Below, piece by piece: positions 1-10,248 of a stretch of 25,915 bases of DNA (position 1 is its first letter; every line of letters starts with the position of its first letter). Position numbers and translations under genes: made by a program. The stretch comes from Mesotaenium endlicherianum. Its lineage: Eukaryota > Streptophyta > Zygnematophyceae > Zygnematales > Mesotaeniaceae. The DNA lies in assembly GCA_009602735.1 (NCBI GenBank), contig WELA01012279.1, positions 131,842 to 157,756 of the forward strand, read 5' to 3'. The notes under the pieces were generated by a model that did no database searches, was not told the DNA's origin, and saw nothing but the letters and a program-made list of their open reading frames with translations.

Positions 1-652
1 CCCCCCCCGGCGGCCCTACTCATCCGCCCCCTAGGCTCAGGACCTTAGCGAGTCGCTGGCAAGAATAGGTGGGGAGGGCAGTCTCTCTCGGGCAGCCTTG
101 CTAGGAGGACCAGTGTGCAACTCTCCTTGCTCCTACACGTGCGTGAGGTGGTCCCAGACGAGTCAACTGGGGTCAACTCATGTCAACTCATGTCAACCAG
201 GGTCGACCGGGTTCATCGGGTCACCCGGGGTTTAGTCGAGTCGTGAGTCTGTTCTGAGTTGCTCTTTTGATCCATTATTCTTCTTTGGGTCGAGCGGGGT
301 TGATGCGCTTGCGCGCTGTCTGCGCCCTGGCTGCCCGACGGGGTCACACGAGCTTTCGGAGACCCATATTGGGTCACACGATGGGTTCACACGAGCATTT
401 TTAGAGCCAAAATGGGTACCTCTTGTGGGATGAAGTCATATCGGGAGCCTTCCTAGACCCCAAGCTCAACGCACTTCCTGTGCTGGCATACTCGGCGGCG
501 GCGAGTCATACCAAACAAAACAAAAACAATTAAGGAAAGATCTGAGGTGTGCTGTCGTGTCACCCCTCCTCTCCCTCCCTGGGTGGGTGGGGCGTTGTTG
601 CGCCGGTGGGGGTTTGCTCGTGACGGCCGGTGACACGTGGCGGCGCGCGCAG
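1..652. other. GC-rich leader region without a supported gene
   Basis: No open frame here reads like a protein. Short GC-rich direct repeats are visible: the 10-bp-phased GTCAAC array at 161-207 (listed separately) and three copies of GGGT(T)CACACGA at 341-351, 371-381 and 383-394. The right edge (about 640-652) runs into a CGCGCAG that could be a 3' splice site for the exon-like piece at 653. It may be upstream intron or promoter sequence of that broken gene. Confidence 0.4.
161..210 (+). repeat. 10-bp-phased GTCAAC array
   Basis: GTCAAC occurs at 162, 172, 182 and 192, followed by GTCGAC at 202, exactly every 10 bp. Two units, read on the minus strand, contain the W-box core TTGAC followed by T or C, the site bound by plant WRKY factors. 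Whether this is regulatory or a young short tandem repeat cannot be decided from sequence. Confidence 0.6.
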
Positions 653-1497
653 GTGATGGAGAGGGACGCCGAGCGAGAGGCCTTCTTCTCGGCCGACGAG
701 TTTCTCAACCCCAAGCGCCGCTCCAAGGTGGGCTGGTTGCCACCACCCTTGCCACCTCACAGAGTCACACTGCCCCCACCTCTGCAATTCTTTGGTCGGG
801 GGGGTACCCGCATAGGGCGGGGGTGAAAGTCTTTGGGCCCGGGCCCAGAGCAGAGCTCAGGCAGAAGCCCCACTGGGAACAGGAGCTCGGGTTTGCATCG
901 TGGATACGGCAATGCTCGCGAGTTGAAAACCTCGAACAAGAACAGCTCTGGATGAGGAAATGATCGCGAAAGGGAGAGTGAGGCAGAGTTGGAGCAGCGC
1001 AAGGGGGGGGGGCTGTTGCAGGGGGGGCTATTGCGGTACATCTCTCCACGCTCTGTTTGGTTTTTGTGAAGCATTGAGTACGACTCGCCCGCTCGCATTT
1101 GTGCGACTTGCTCGCACGCTCTATGGCTCGTGGTGGAACACCCCCCGTGCTCCTAATGCTACCCCCCCATGTGTGCGCAGATACGGTCGCTCGTGGACAA
1201 GTACATCGCAAAGATAGGTACTCCTGCATGATCCTCCACGCAAGGCCCCAATCGGAGGCCCTGTACTATACGTGAGACATTGGCAAGAAGGCCAACGCGC
1301 TGCTCACCAATCCCCAAGAGATTGAGGTGTGGGGAGTGAAGGAGGGCGCTCCCACTAGGGGAACCAAGTCCGACGACGGGAATGGCGACATTGAGAGTTG
1401 CACTTTAGGAAAGGAATGTAGCGGGGCGGTTGGCAGCCGCACAGATGATGTGCCCATTGCGCATTTGTCCTGTGAGGGGGGGCGGGGGCGGCTTTGA
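653..1497 (+). pseudogene. Exon-like pieces of an unrecognised, apparently broken gene
   Basis: Piece one (653-727) sits between CGCGCAG and GTGGGC and encodes 25 residues including ERDAEREAFFSADEFLNPKR. Piece two (from 1181, after GTGTGCGCAG) encodes IRSLVDKYIAKI in the matching phase, so the two would join across a 453-bp intron. The reading then shifts one base into a frame that runs from YSCMILHARPQSEALYYT through a TGA at 1273-1275 to DIGKKANALLTNPQEIEVWG and ends at TGA 1495-1497. The peptides look like genuine protein (balanced, charged, helical), and codon use is GC-rich, unlike the flanking spacer. A possible further piece, KLKLDKKIWDVVVS, lies at about 1658-1699. I do not recognise the family. 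The frameshift and stop suggest a pseudogene; an unseen intron near 1217 or an assembly error would be alternatives. Confidence 0.45.
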
Positions 1498-2570
1498 TTG
1501 AGATCACTCGAGCACGTTGTTTGGCGCCAGCTGGCGCAATCCCAAACAGCTCAACCTTGCCCTGTAGCGTCGCCCCGCCTGGCCGCCCCCAAGGAAAAAG
1601 TAAAGGGGTATCGGTACCGGTTGCGTGCGTTTGATTGTGACTTTGTTATAGGAGTAGAAGCTGAAGCTAGATAAGAAGATTTGGGACGTGGTAGTATCAC
1701 GTGTCAGATTGTTACTAATTCATTGTTGATGTTTGTTGTAGAACGTCTGGGCGGGGTTGGTAGAAGCTACAATCCATTAGCCACACCTTACACGTTTTAG
1801 AATCAGGTGTCGTCGGGTCACGGTGTTGGTAGCTGAAAGCAACTGGAAAAGAAAAACGATCGATGTCTGAAGTGAACGTCGCAATATACGCCATAATCCT
1901 TGTGTGACGATATTTTTTCCCAGACGTCATTACCCTCGCGAGTCACGGCACGGCACTCTACAAATGTAACTTTTTTACCATGAAGATTTCAGGGCATCTG
2001 ATGATATGTCGAGCACAACCTCAGCATTGATCCGGTTCGATAATTGTGCTGTTTGAAGAGATCAACGACGTTCACAAGCTAACATATCGTGCCAAACCTT
2101 GAAATTTGCTCCGTGTAGCTTCCTTCTACCCAGCATGCTGTCAAGTAATGGTCGCCACTTTTCGACCAATAATACTGTCGTCTTAAATATACATCTATAT
2201 CATGAAAATTTCAGTTTTAGGATTCCGAGTTTAGGGTTTGTGAAGAGGAGAGCGGAGGGCAGCGAGCACACTTGTATGAATATAGAAAGAAATTGACACG
2301 ATACCAAAACATAAAAGAGGGAAATCAGACAACGCACAAGTGAGATAGGCAATAGAACTTTCCACTCCACAACAAATTTTATCAGTTGCATTACGCAATC
2401 TAATGAGTTTCTGAGAGATAAATTGGTTCTACTTCGCTGTTTTTTGTTGCACAAGTTCAGTCGAAAACAAGGACCTTAAAGAGGAGAGATTGATTTACGT
2501 TAGATCTCAAAAGGTCCAAGGGTAAATCTTGTATCTTATCTTGAAACAAGGTTTAAGAGGGCTGTTCTAC
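1498..2570. other. Intergenic spacer, no supported gene
   Basis: Composition falls from GC-rich to AT-rich along this stretch. Apart from a weak exon-like bit at about 1658-1699 preceded by TTTGTTATAG, I see only short chance frames. No RNA gene was recognised. Confidence 0.4.
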
Positions 2571-3546
2571 AGGTGGTCCTTGGACTTGGCTGGGGAGTTG
2601 CCCAAGTCCCGCCGAGGCAACCTCTACGTCGTCGTGATGATTGAGCACCTGTCCAAGTGGATCGAGCTCGTGCCCTTACCTAGCAAGGCCAGTGAGAGGA
2701 TTGCTCAGGCGTTCCTTAATCAGGTCCTTAGCCACTTTGGCGGCTGCACAGAGGTGCTGACCGTCCAGGGCAAAGAGTTCCAGGGCAGCTTTTAGTAGCT
2801 GCTGGAGTGCTCTATGATTGACCACCGCACACCTCGCGCGATCACCCTCAGGCTGACGGCCTTGCAGAGCGCATGGTGCGGATCGTCAAGCCGGGGTACG
2901 CAAGTACTGCCTGACCCACGACAGCACCCACTGGGATGACGCACTCCCGTGGCTGGCTATGGGATACAGGTGCAGTCGGCAGGCCTCCTTGGCCTCGCAC
3001 TCTCCTTACTTCCTCCTCTATGGACGCCAGCCGATCCTGCCAGCCGCAGCAAAAACGGTGGCCGAGAACGTCTTGGACTTGGACAGTCCTGAGACGTGCA
3101 GCACTCTTATCGGGCAGCGCGCACAGCTTTTCTAGCGCCTGATGCCCATGGCCATGGATAAACTCGGCATTGCACAGCATCGTGATACGCTGAGGTACGC
3201 CATGACCCGTGGAGGAGCCTGTTATCCGCGGGTGTTGCAATTTTCTGCAGGTGACTTCGTGTACTTGCGACGCTAGACGAAGAACACCCTCGACACCAGC
3301 AGCTCGCCAGTCATCCTGCAGGTCAAGCGCGTCTTGGACTCAAGAGTGCTGGAGCTGGAAGGCACAGATGGCCGTCTTCAAAAGGACCACACGAAGAACT
3401 GTGGCCCATGCCATCTCTCTAACTTTGAAATGCAGGTTCACCCCCGCGACGCGCGGCCGCCCAAGGACTGGGCGTGCCAGATTTGCCACAGCCTCGGCCA
3501 GGAGGCCAAGATGCTGCTCTGTGACAGCTGCAATCCTAAAATATAG
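2571..3546 (+). pseudogene. Decayed Ty3/gypsy integrase and C-terminal region, ending in a PHD-like half finger
   Basis: The reading begins inside an integrase core (SLDLAGELPKSRRGN, then VVVMIEHLSKWIELVPLP), continues after a frame change with HPQADGLAERMVRIVK, and after another with HWDDALPWLAMGYRCSRQAS and SPYFLLYGRQPILPA. These are hallmarks of Ty3/gypsy integrases. The second catalytic Asp expected in the VLTDQGKEF-type motif is Val here (VLTVQGKEF), while the final Glu (AERMV) is kept. Disablements are TAG at 2793-2795, a frameshift before 2843, another near 2882, and stops near 3132 and 3275. After the integrase comes a linker (MPMAMDKLGIAQHRDTLRYA, DFVYLRR, VLELEGTDGR, KNCGPCHLSN) and then WACQICHSLGQEAKMLLCDSCN at about 3472-3534. 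That last part is the first two cysteine pairs of a PHD-type finger, cut off where sequence similarity ends. Reverse transcriptase and LTRs are not visible nearby. Confidence 0.85.
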
Positions 3547-4440
3547 CAGTTCCTCAAAACATTAATAATATGTTCTCATAACTTGTTGTTGAAATAGGCA
3601 ATGTCAATTGTGCTATAAATTATTTCATTTCTTATTAGCATTCTCCTTACGTGAATAAAGTTATGGTGGAACCCTAATTTGTTGCACTTCAGGTCATGTA
3701 CTTCAGAGCTTCTGTTGTGTATGCACATCGTCTACGTATGTATATCGCATCCAAAGAGCTCGTTAATATGACACGAAAATCTTGAGCTTCTACGCAGGAA
3801 AAAACAATTGCATATGCAAGGAAATAATTTAACATCACATGCCACTCAAAAAACATTTGTCGTTTACTGTAAGAATATCCTGTTGTGCCATCGTTGGAAC
3901 CTCACAAGTCAACAGGCCTACTGAAGTACGAGATGCATGAAGAAGGAAGAGTAGAAACAACTGTCAAATGTCTGGCCTTTCACTCACATAGCACACCACA
4001 GAGCAGGAACGAGACACAAGAAGCTACTAACGACGAGTCTAAAACTTGGAGATAATTCATCCTAAAATGTCTCCAGACAATAGTGCTTCTCTTTAAACCT
4101 CAAGTCTACTCAGAAAGACAAGCGCTTTCATTCAATGACCTAATCACTCATTGAGCTCATATCACCCAGTCCTTAGTATCAGGTGCAAACAAAGAGAAAG
4201 AAGCTGCCACAAATCACTTTTTATTCAGGACTCAGATTTCTTCAATGTACAATCTGCAGTATCGTCAAAATAGTATTTCTGAGCTCATACTTGAGCTGAA
4301 GTGAGACGAGTATTTAATCAGGTCAGGGGTCCCCACGGAGCTGTGCCTTACACATGGAAAGAATGGAAAGCAAGGAGCAATGAAAAGGCCATTAACAAAA
4401 TTACATCTGGCCGCAAAAGCTGAAAAAAAGCCGAAGCCGG
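3547..4440. other. Spacer holding the 3' flank of the SmB gene
   Basis: AT-rich, with no coding frame I would support. Its right part is the 3'UTR of the minus-strand SmB gene. Read on that strand it contains TGTAA near 4402, ATTAAA near 4315 and AATAAA at 4225-4220, all possible polyadenylation signals. Confidence 0.5.
4220..4225 (-). promoter_or_regulatory. Candidate polyadenylation signal for SmB
   Basis: AATAAA on the minus strand, about 215 nt downstream of the SmB stop codon. ATTAAA near 4315 is a closer alternative. Only the hexamer supports the call. Confidence 0.3.
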
Positions 4441-5340
4441 CTACTGCTGAGGTGGCGGTCCGCCTGGAGGGCCCATTCCCGGGCGAGGAGGGCCATAGGC
4501 TCCAGGCGGAGGAGGCATGCCAGGACGTGGGGGCCCTCCCATCATGCCAGGTGGATGCATGCCAGGACGAGGAGGTCCAGGGTGAGGGCCACGGTAGCCA
4601 GGGGGTGGGCCCATAGGAGGTCCGCGGTAGCCGGGGGGGGGCGGGCCTCCCATCATGCCAGGTGGAGGCATGCCCGGCCTTGGGCCACCGTACATGCCAG
4701 GAGGCGGACCCCCAGGCATTCCCATTGGGCGCATTCCAGGGTGTCCAGGAGGGGGGGGCATGCCTGGACGTGGACCGCCTGGAGGAGGGCCTTGACCTGG
4801 AGGAGGGTAGCTGAGAGGGGGAGGACGGGAACCGGGCGGCCCCGCACCTGGAGGAGCTGGATACGTGACAGGCGCTGCGCTCACTTGTGCTGCTGGAGGC
4901 CTAGCCATCTGTGGCTGCATCATGCCAGGGGTGGGACCACCTACACCTCGCACAGGGCCCGAAAGCCCTGGCTGTGCTTGCCCCAGAGGAGCCACAGGAA
5001 CACCCCGCCCAGCTGCTCTCCCAACTCCGGGACCTGCCATAGCTGCTGCAGTTGCCTTCGCTCTCGACTCTTCCTGGGGAGGAGGGCCTTCTACAGTCAT
5101 CGAAACTACCTCTTCTCCTCGAAGCAGCAACAGACCCAGTGTTCTCCTCTCTTCCCGCTCTTCTGGCGACTTGCCCTTCTTTGGTGGAATTTTACGGAAC
5201 TCCTCACAATCCCCAAGCACTAGATTCATATGCCTATCAAAGGCCATGAACTTTCCAACGAGCTGTCTTCCGTCTGTTATAGTTATCCTCATCCGCCAGT
5301 TTACGTAATTAAGCATCTTGGAGCTCTTAGACATCGACAT
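4441..5340 (-). CDS. SmB: Small nuclear ribonucleoprotein-associated protein SmB/B'
   Basis: This is the core Sm-ring protein of the U1, U2, U4 and U5 spliceosomal snRNPs. It binds the uridine-rich Sm site with SmD3 and the other Sm proteins in the nucleus after cytoplasmic assembly. The 299-residue frame is intact. Residues 5-47 are the Sm1 motif ([14 protein letters not shown], then [20 protein letters not shown] with the conserved Asp35 and Asn39). A charged linker follows ([13 protein letters not shown]), and residues 67-85 are Sm2 ([18 protein letters not shown]). From about residue 160 the protein is a Pro/Gly/Met-rich tail of PPPGM, PGMR and RGPP units, as in SmB/SmN of animals and plants and somewhat longer than I remember for land-plant SmB. 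The start is the first ATG of the frame and gives the expected N-terminus. There is no intron in the coding part; a plausible 5'UTR intron (5390-5488) argues against a processed retrocopy. Confidence 0.95.
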   Translation of the reverse strand: MSMSKSSKMLNYVNWRMRITITDGRQLVGKFMAFDRHMNLVLGDCEEFRKIPPKKGKSPEEREERRTLGLLLLRGEEVVSMTVEGPPPQEESRAKATAAAMAGPGVGRAAGRGVPVAPLGQAQPGLSGPVRGVGGPTPGMMQPQMARPPAAQVSAAPVTYPAPPGAGPPGSRPPPLSYPPPGQGPPPGGPRPGMPPPPGHPGMRPMGMPGGPPPGMYGGPRPGMPPPGMMGGPPPPGYRGPPMGPPPGYRGPHPGPPRPGMHPPGMMGGPPRPGMPPPPGAYGPPRPGMGPPGGPPPQQ

Positions 5341-5389
5341 CTTCGCTGGCCTTTGTCAGCACCGGCTCTCAGGCCCTACCTAAAACAAA

Positions 5390-5488
5390 GCCAAACGTCA
5401 GATTTTCAGCTCCACCCCGAAAATAGTAATGTTTCTAAACAAGGTCTGAGCTAGCTGCTAGTTGGCCTTCCTCTTAGGTCATACTTAC
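5390..5488 (-). other. Candidate 5'UTR intron of SmB
   Basis: On the minus strand GTAAGT at 5488-5483 is a good donor, and GGCTTTGTTTTAG ending at 5390 is a pyrimidine-rich acceptor 49 nt upstream of the ATG. The intron would be 99 nt. The acceptor is convincing; the donor could be a different, more distant one. Confidence 0.4.
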
Positions 5489-6235
5489 TACTATGTCAAG
5501 GAATTAATAACGAACATTCTTTCGTGAAGAAACAGTTCAAATTTCATTTTGAAGCTGGGAGTTCTACGGCATGGACAGCACTCGAGGTTTACGGGAGGGT
5601 TCGCTCCAGGTACCACCCTTTCGTGAAGGACGTCGTTCTCGTTTCGACGTGAGTTTGGGACTGCATTCTAACGTTGCACGAGAAACGTCCGACGGCTGTC
5701 ACATGCAAGGCAGAGTCGCAGGCTAGGAGTCCTGTTTCGGCCCGACTTGGGACACGAAGGCTAATGCGAAATGTAAGATCGGGCTCCAAAACGTCGTAGA
5801 CCAAAAATAGCGGCAGTTTCGCAAGCAACTAATTACGTCATTTTGTTTGTTATTAATGAACTAGTCTTGACATCCTTCAAAAAATTCGGATGTTTGAGTA
5901 CAGTCGGTGTGAAAATGATGCATCGCATTTCGCTAAAGTTGACATCTTACTCGTTTGGACAAGAAGATGTCTACGAAGTAGACAACTTTTCAAGTTATAA
6001 GGCAAATTATTACAGCAAATTGTGTATCTCAATATGAGGGAATGAAGGTTGATTTCCAGTGGTGACACCCATGATACGTCAAAATCCTTGAATATAGGCA
6101 GAATCATTAACGTTGTGCATAAAGATCAGTCATCATAATTTGCATTTGACGCTCCTCATATGTTGTATGCATAAGCTAATCATAAGCAACAAAATGCAAA
6201 GGACCAAAGTCTGCAATAAGTTGTTAAGGTTGCCA

Positions 6236-6265
6236 CAAATTGTTGAGGATTGCTTCAACAATTTG
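6236..6265. repeat. Perfect 11-bp inverted repeat
   Basis: CAAATTGTTGA at 6236-6246 and its exact reverse complement at 6255-6265 flank an 8-nt loop. A second pair of arms overlaps it: AATGCAAA at 6193-6200 matches TTTGCATT at 6262-6269. AT-rich hairpins can arise by chance or be remains of a small transposon. Confidence 0.5.
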
Positions 6266-6834
6266 CATTGAAATAATGCTCACCGTTCCTTGTTAGAAAC
6301 GTTGCGCGAGGGATTTGTTTTTTTTCCATTGACGTGAATTAGAATTTCGCCCGTGACAATGAATATAGTTGATGTGGTAATACTGGATTCAAAGCACTTA
6401 GTTGATCCAAAAGACGGGTACTTAAGTGACTAAATACTACATCTCTGATTCAAGTGCAAGCGTATCACTTGCAAACATACGACAAACATTGTGTTTGGTA
6501 CATGCTATTAGCTTGTGATTCACTACAGAATCTTTAGAGCAAAATGAAACAACCTTAATAATGCCCAAATATGTTAGGGAACACAAAACTCCCTCCCCCA
6601 CCAAACCATTGAAAGCGAAGCAAAGAAAAACCAACCATAGCCCCGAATGAACTTCATGATATCTCTTGGTCCAATCCTCTACAACTAGTAGCGCCAAACA
6701 GGTCTCTTGGACGAGCTCGCAGTGTCGTATCTCCACGATCGCCGATCAACGCCTCCTGAAAGGCTACTTCTGGCACTTCCCGTCTCACTTGACTTCGCCT
6801 GCTCGTTACCCACTTGGTCGCTCGGAATGTGAAC

Positions 6835-6854
6835 GCAGCAGTAGCAGCAGCAGC
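6835..6854 (+). repeat. Short imperfect CAG microsatellite
   Basis: GCA/CAG units with one TAG interruption, followed by an A/G-rich tract. It lies in no supported gene. Confidence 0.6.
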
Positions 6855-7755
6855 AAAAAAAGAAAAGGAAGAAGTAGAAGCGCGAACGGTTCGTATATGA
6901 AAGAAAACAAAAGAAAATAGAGGAAATGCTAACAAAAAAATACATGTTATTTAAAATTGATTGTTTTAATCGTCACATATACCAGCAACTGCAACTCATA
7001 TACTTAATTCTACATGTAATTTTGGCATTTATATGTCGGTAACGACTATGGTCATAATTACTTCTATTTTGTTTCACACTTTACGAAGAATGTGAATGTG
7101 ATCTTATTTGATAGTGCTAAAACATGAAAACATGTTCTGAAAACAAACACTGCATCTTTAACGACTCCAAGAGTAACGACCTCATGACTTGATGTGAAGT
7201 TGTTGTGAGAAACTCCACGAGTAAATGTACAATTGTTATTTGAAACGTTAAATTTTTATTATTGTCTCATTGTCTTTCCTAAAATCATTTAATTGTCATC
7301 CATCTTTACAATTTATTTTTTATGCCATGATTATTGCCATTCAAATTGGTACTTCATCACCACTAGTGTCTATTTGTTATGTATTTCATCATAAATCAAT
7401 TATAAAAGAATTTATGAAACATTTATACTTGCAAATAAAGCGCACAAGAGTAAAATATTTTTTTTCCAATTGTGCATGGCGAAAAATTGCCTTGCGGAAG
7501 CAATAAGAGTACTTGTGCGATTGGTGCAAATAAAAAACGTGTCATTTTGATCAACTCATTTGTAATTTTGAAAAAATTGCAGCTCGTTGTAGTTATTGTC
7601 ACTGCAGTGTCTATTTTAGAGATCATTCTATTTGAATATTTTATCAACATGATCGTCATCTCCTTCTGTTTGTTGTTATTTGTTGTTGATTTGTAATAAT
7701 AGAATATTTTTGAGTTACAGAAAGCTGACGTACCTGGCATTTGAGAGTACTATGG

Positions 7756-8962
7756 TGTAATGAATCAATTCATTAATTAATTGCATGTATAAATACAACA
7801 CAAAATAAGTATCATGTCAATATACTCACATGTGCGTATTCATTGAAATGAATGTATGTCGATGTAATGCGAGTTTACTTACTTTGTCAAAAAGGTCAAC
7901 AGGATGACTTTTGTATCATAGTGTACTTTGTTGAGATTTATATATCAATTGTATATAGGAGTTAATATTAGTAGGTTGACATATAGTAAGCTCGTTTGAT
8001 ATTAGTTAGTACACTTAGCTTCAGCACGCTGAGGATGGATATATTCATTTAGATTATTATTTGTAGATTGGCACATGTGACTGTAGTATACTTAAAGTCG
8101 GGAGGTCGACTAAGATTCGGTAAACCGATGTCCTACCAGTGTGGTTAACTCCTGGGTAGGCGGAGCTGTCGTCAGTCAACTGAACAATTAGGACTTCAGT
8201 CAACCGACCAATTAATATGGTCGTTATACCTAGATCCGTGGGTCCCAACTTAACGGGTTTCCCACGAAACGGCGCACCTTGCGCCGTGGTCAACCAGGTG
8301 GTCACTAGGAACATAGCAGGCTGGGATCTCGTGGTCCCTCATTTTGGACAGTAGGCTTTAGAGTCGGATTTTCTATTTGTAAGTCATGAGTGCACTTTTG
8401 GGTTCGTTATTATCACCAGCTTTCACGGCCAGCTTTCACGGAAATTAACATGGCGTCTTTGTCTGTGCTTTAAATGGAGCGAATAGGACTTTTCAAAAAG
8501 GCCTCATCAAGATGCGTCTGTTGCCGTTGAGTTTGCTTAATTCAGAGTAGTATTGACAGAGTTATGCCCTCTGACATTTTGGGGTCATATAGCGGACAGA
8601 TTCCATGGTTTTGGACCAAAGTTGGTGGGATGTGTTTTTGCTACTTTATGGTCATCTGAATGAGAGCGCCTTTGCTATTCAGTTCCCTGATGTTGTGTAT
8701 GTGCTTATACATGCTTGTATGCCTGGTAGGCAAGAGGCCATGAGTTTCTAAAGGAGAAGCTCTAGTCCTCAAGCTCGCCTCTTTTTTGTGCCTTGTGTTA
8801 GAGTGCAACCATGGCACACTACAGTAAGTGAGTCAAGGGATATAAATGGGTAAACGGAATTCACCCTAAGGGCAAACATTGCTCTTTAACACGCTTCCAC
8901 CTATCTCTGATCTTATATATTTACATGAAATATATGTACTTGAATAAGCAAGATTCATTTCA
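7756..8962 (+). mobile_element. Diverged solo LTR related to the complete retrotransposon
   Basis: It begins TGTAATGAATC at 7756, identical to the first 11 bases of the complete element's LTR, and ends GATTCATTTCA at 8952-8962, identical to its last 11. A middle block at about 8113-8185 aligns clearly with the LTR block around GGTTAACTCCCGGGTAGGCGG of the complete element, at nearly the same distance from the LTR start (about 357 versus 338 bp). The remainder has diverged, and the stretch after the block is about 460 bp longer. Flanking bases are TATGG (7751-7755) and CATGG (8963-8967), a target duplication with one mismatch. No internal region is present, so it probably arose by LTR-LTR recombination. 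It contains a 13-bp tandem duplication at 8416-8441. Orientation is opposite to the complete element. Confidence 0.7.
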
Positions 8963-8967
8963 CATGG

Positions 8968-9682
8968 CCAACTTGCCAAGGTCACTTTGGGCGGTGGTTG
9001 ATTGTGAAATCTATTGTCTGTCAAATCATTTGCAAGAAATACAAATGTGAATGAAGACGAAGACACAATTTTGTTACCTGGTGCTGCAAATAAGGAATCT
9101 TATTTGAAGAAATTTCTAGCAAATCTTACAATTAAAGTTTCAACTGTCTTTGATCTAAGAATATCACCGCGACTTTTATTGTTTTGAAATTTTGTTGAGT
9201 ACTACATCAATATCAAGAAAAGTGTTAAAGAGCTCATGACAAAGTTACAAAAAAGAACTTGAAATTCAAATATTATAATAAAAAAGAATATAAAAAAATA
9301 CTTTTTTAGCTTCACAATTGACACGAGAATTCAAGATTTACCCATCAAATTCTCAAGAACGCACTCTAGTGATATGGTACATTGACACAATAAAAATAAA
9401 TCAAAAATTATGTAACTACTCGCATCATGCAACAGGAAAAAACAGGCAAGAACTATCATGAACGAAAAAATGTTAGCACAACAATTAGATTTTCATTTTT
9501 TTGAGCTATTTGTGTAATTGCCACAATAAAATGAATTTGTGAATATGAAAAACAGAATAATCTGATCATATGATTATCTAAAAATATTTATTCCATGGTA
9601 CTTCATGTAAAGTCATTTTGACGCGAGTGCATCACCAATAAGAACATACTCATCAACAAAAAAAATAAAAAAATAGATATAT
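8968..9682. other. AT-rich spacer
   Basis: Strongly AT-rich with A-runs and no supported gene. An alternating AT tract (about 9677-9696) leads into the 88-bp tandem duplication. Confidence 0.4.
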
Positions 9683-9858
9683 ATATATATATATATTCTT
9701 GTTTGATTAAAAGTCGCTAATTTATTGTACTAATTTTGACATTTAGATTTCAAGGCGCTAATTTAAAACCATATATATATATATTTTTGTTTGATTAAAA
9801 GTCGCTAATTTATTGTACTAATTTTGACATTTAGGTTTCAAGGCGCTAATTTAAAACC
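9683..9858. repeat. Two-copy 88-bp tandem duplication with AT tracts
   Basis: Each unit starts with alternating AT, then TTGTTTGATTAAAAGTCGC, and ends AAGGCGCTAATTTAAAACC. The units end at 9770 and 9858 and are nearly identical (one A/G difference and slippage in the AT tract). The motif CGCTAATTT occurs at both ends of each unit, and CGCTATTTC follows at about 9870. Confidence 0.85.
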
Positions 9859-10248
9859 TTGAATTTTGGGCGCTATTTCACCCGGATTCTTGAAGGGAGT
9901 TTTCCCCCCATGAATGGAGGAAGTATGCTTAAATGTTTCAATTGTTTGAATGTAGGGTTAAATCAAAGAGATGAAAAAAAAATCTAAATATTATTCGATA
10001 GACATATAGGTGATGTAAGATGTTCACAAATACTAATTATTCTTTATTTGAATTTGCTTGCATGATAACAACTTATACATGATATTAATGATTTCTTTTG
10101 AATTTAAAATTATCACTTTCAATAATAGTACATTGATGAAAAACAATCACAAAATTGAATATGAAGTGGAAAAATAACACGAATTAAATGATGTTAAGCT
10201 TAATGAAACATTCAATAATGTCAAAAACTTGCGAGACAATGGAAGGGA
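9859..10248. other. AT-rich spacer
   Basis: The start (to about 9912) is moderately GC-rich and may belong with the duplication upstream. The remainder is AT-rich with no supported frame. Confidence 0.35.

Larger units (their letters stand above)
5489..7755. other. AT-rich intergenic region
   Basis: The first few hundred bases upstream of 5489 (on the minus strand) should hold the SmB promoter, but I see no decisive TATA element. The rest contains only short frames in both directions without recognisable protein. Visible structure is a perfect 11-bp hairpin at 6236-6265 and a short CAG run at 6835-6854. No tRNA or other RNA gene was recognised. Confidence 0.4.

Noticed and set aside
1004..1027. 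G-runs as a possible G-quadruplex
   Set aside because: Only two long G-runs lie close together; a four-run arrangement is not clear, and the site is inside an intron-like stretch.
4555..5308. Long plus-strand frames opposite the SmB gene
   Set aside because: Shadows of the GC-rich proline/glycine-coding tail on the minus strand.
8057..8314. A minus-strand frame containing AYPGVNHTGRTSV, similar to the LTR frame
   Set aside because: The similarity is at the DNA level to the LTR (solo LTR at 7756-8962), not evidence of a protein.
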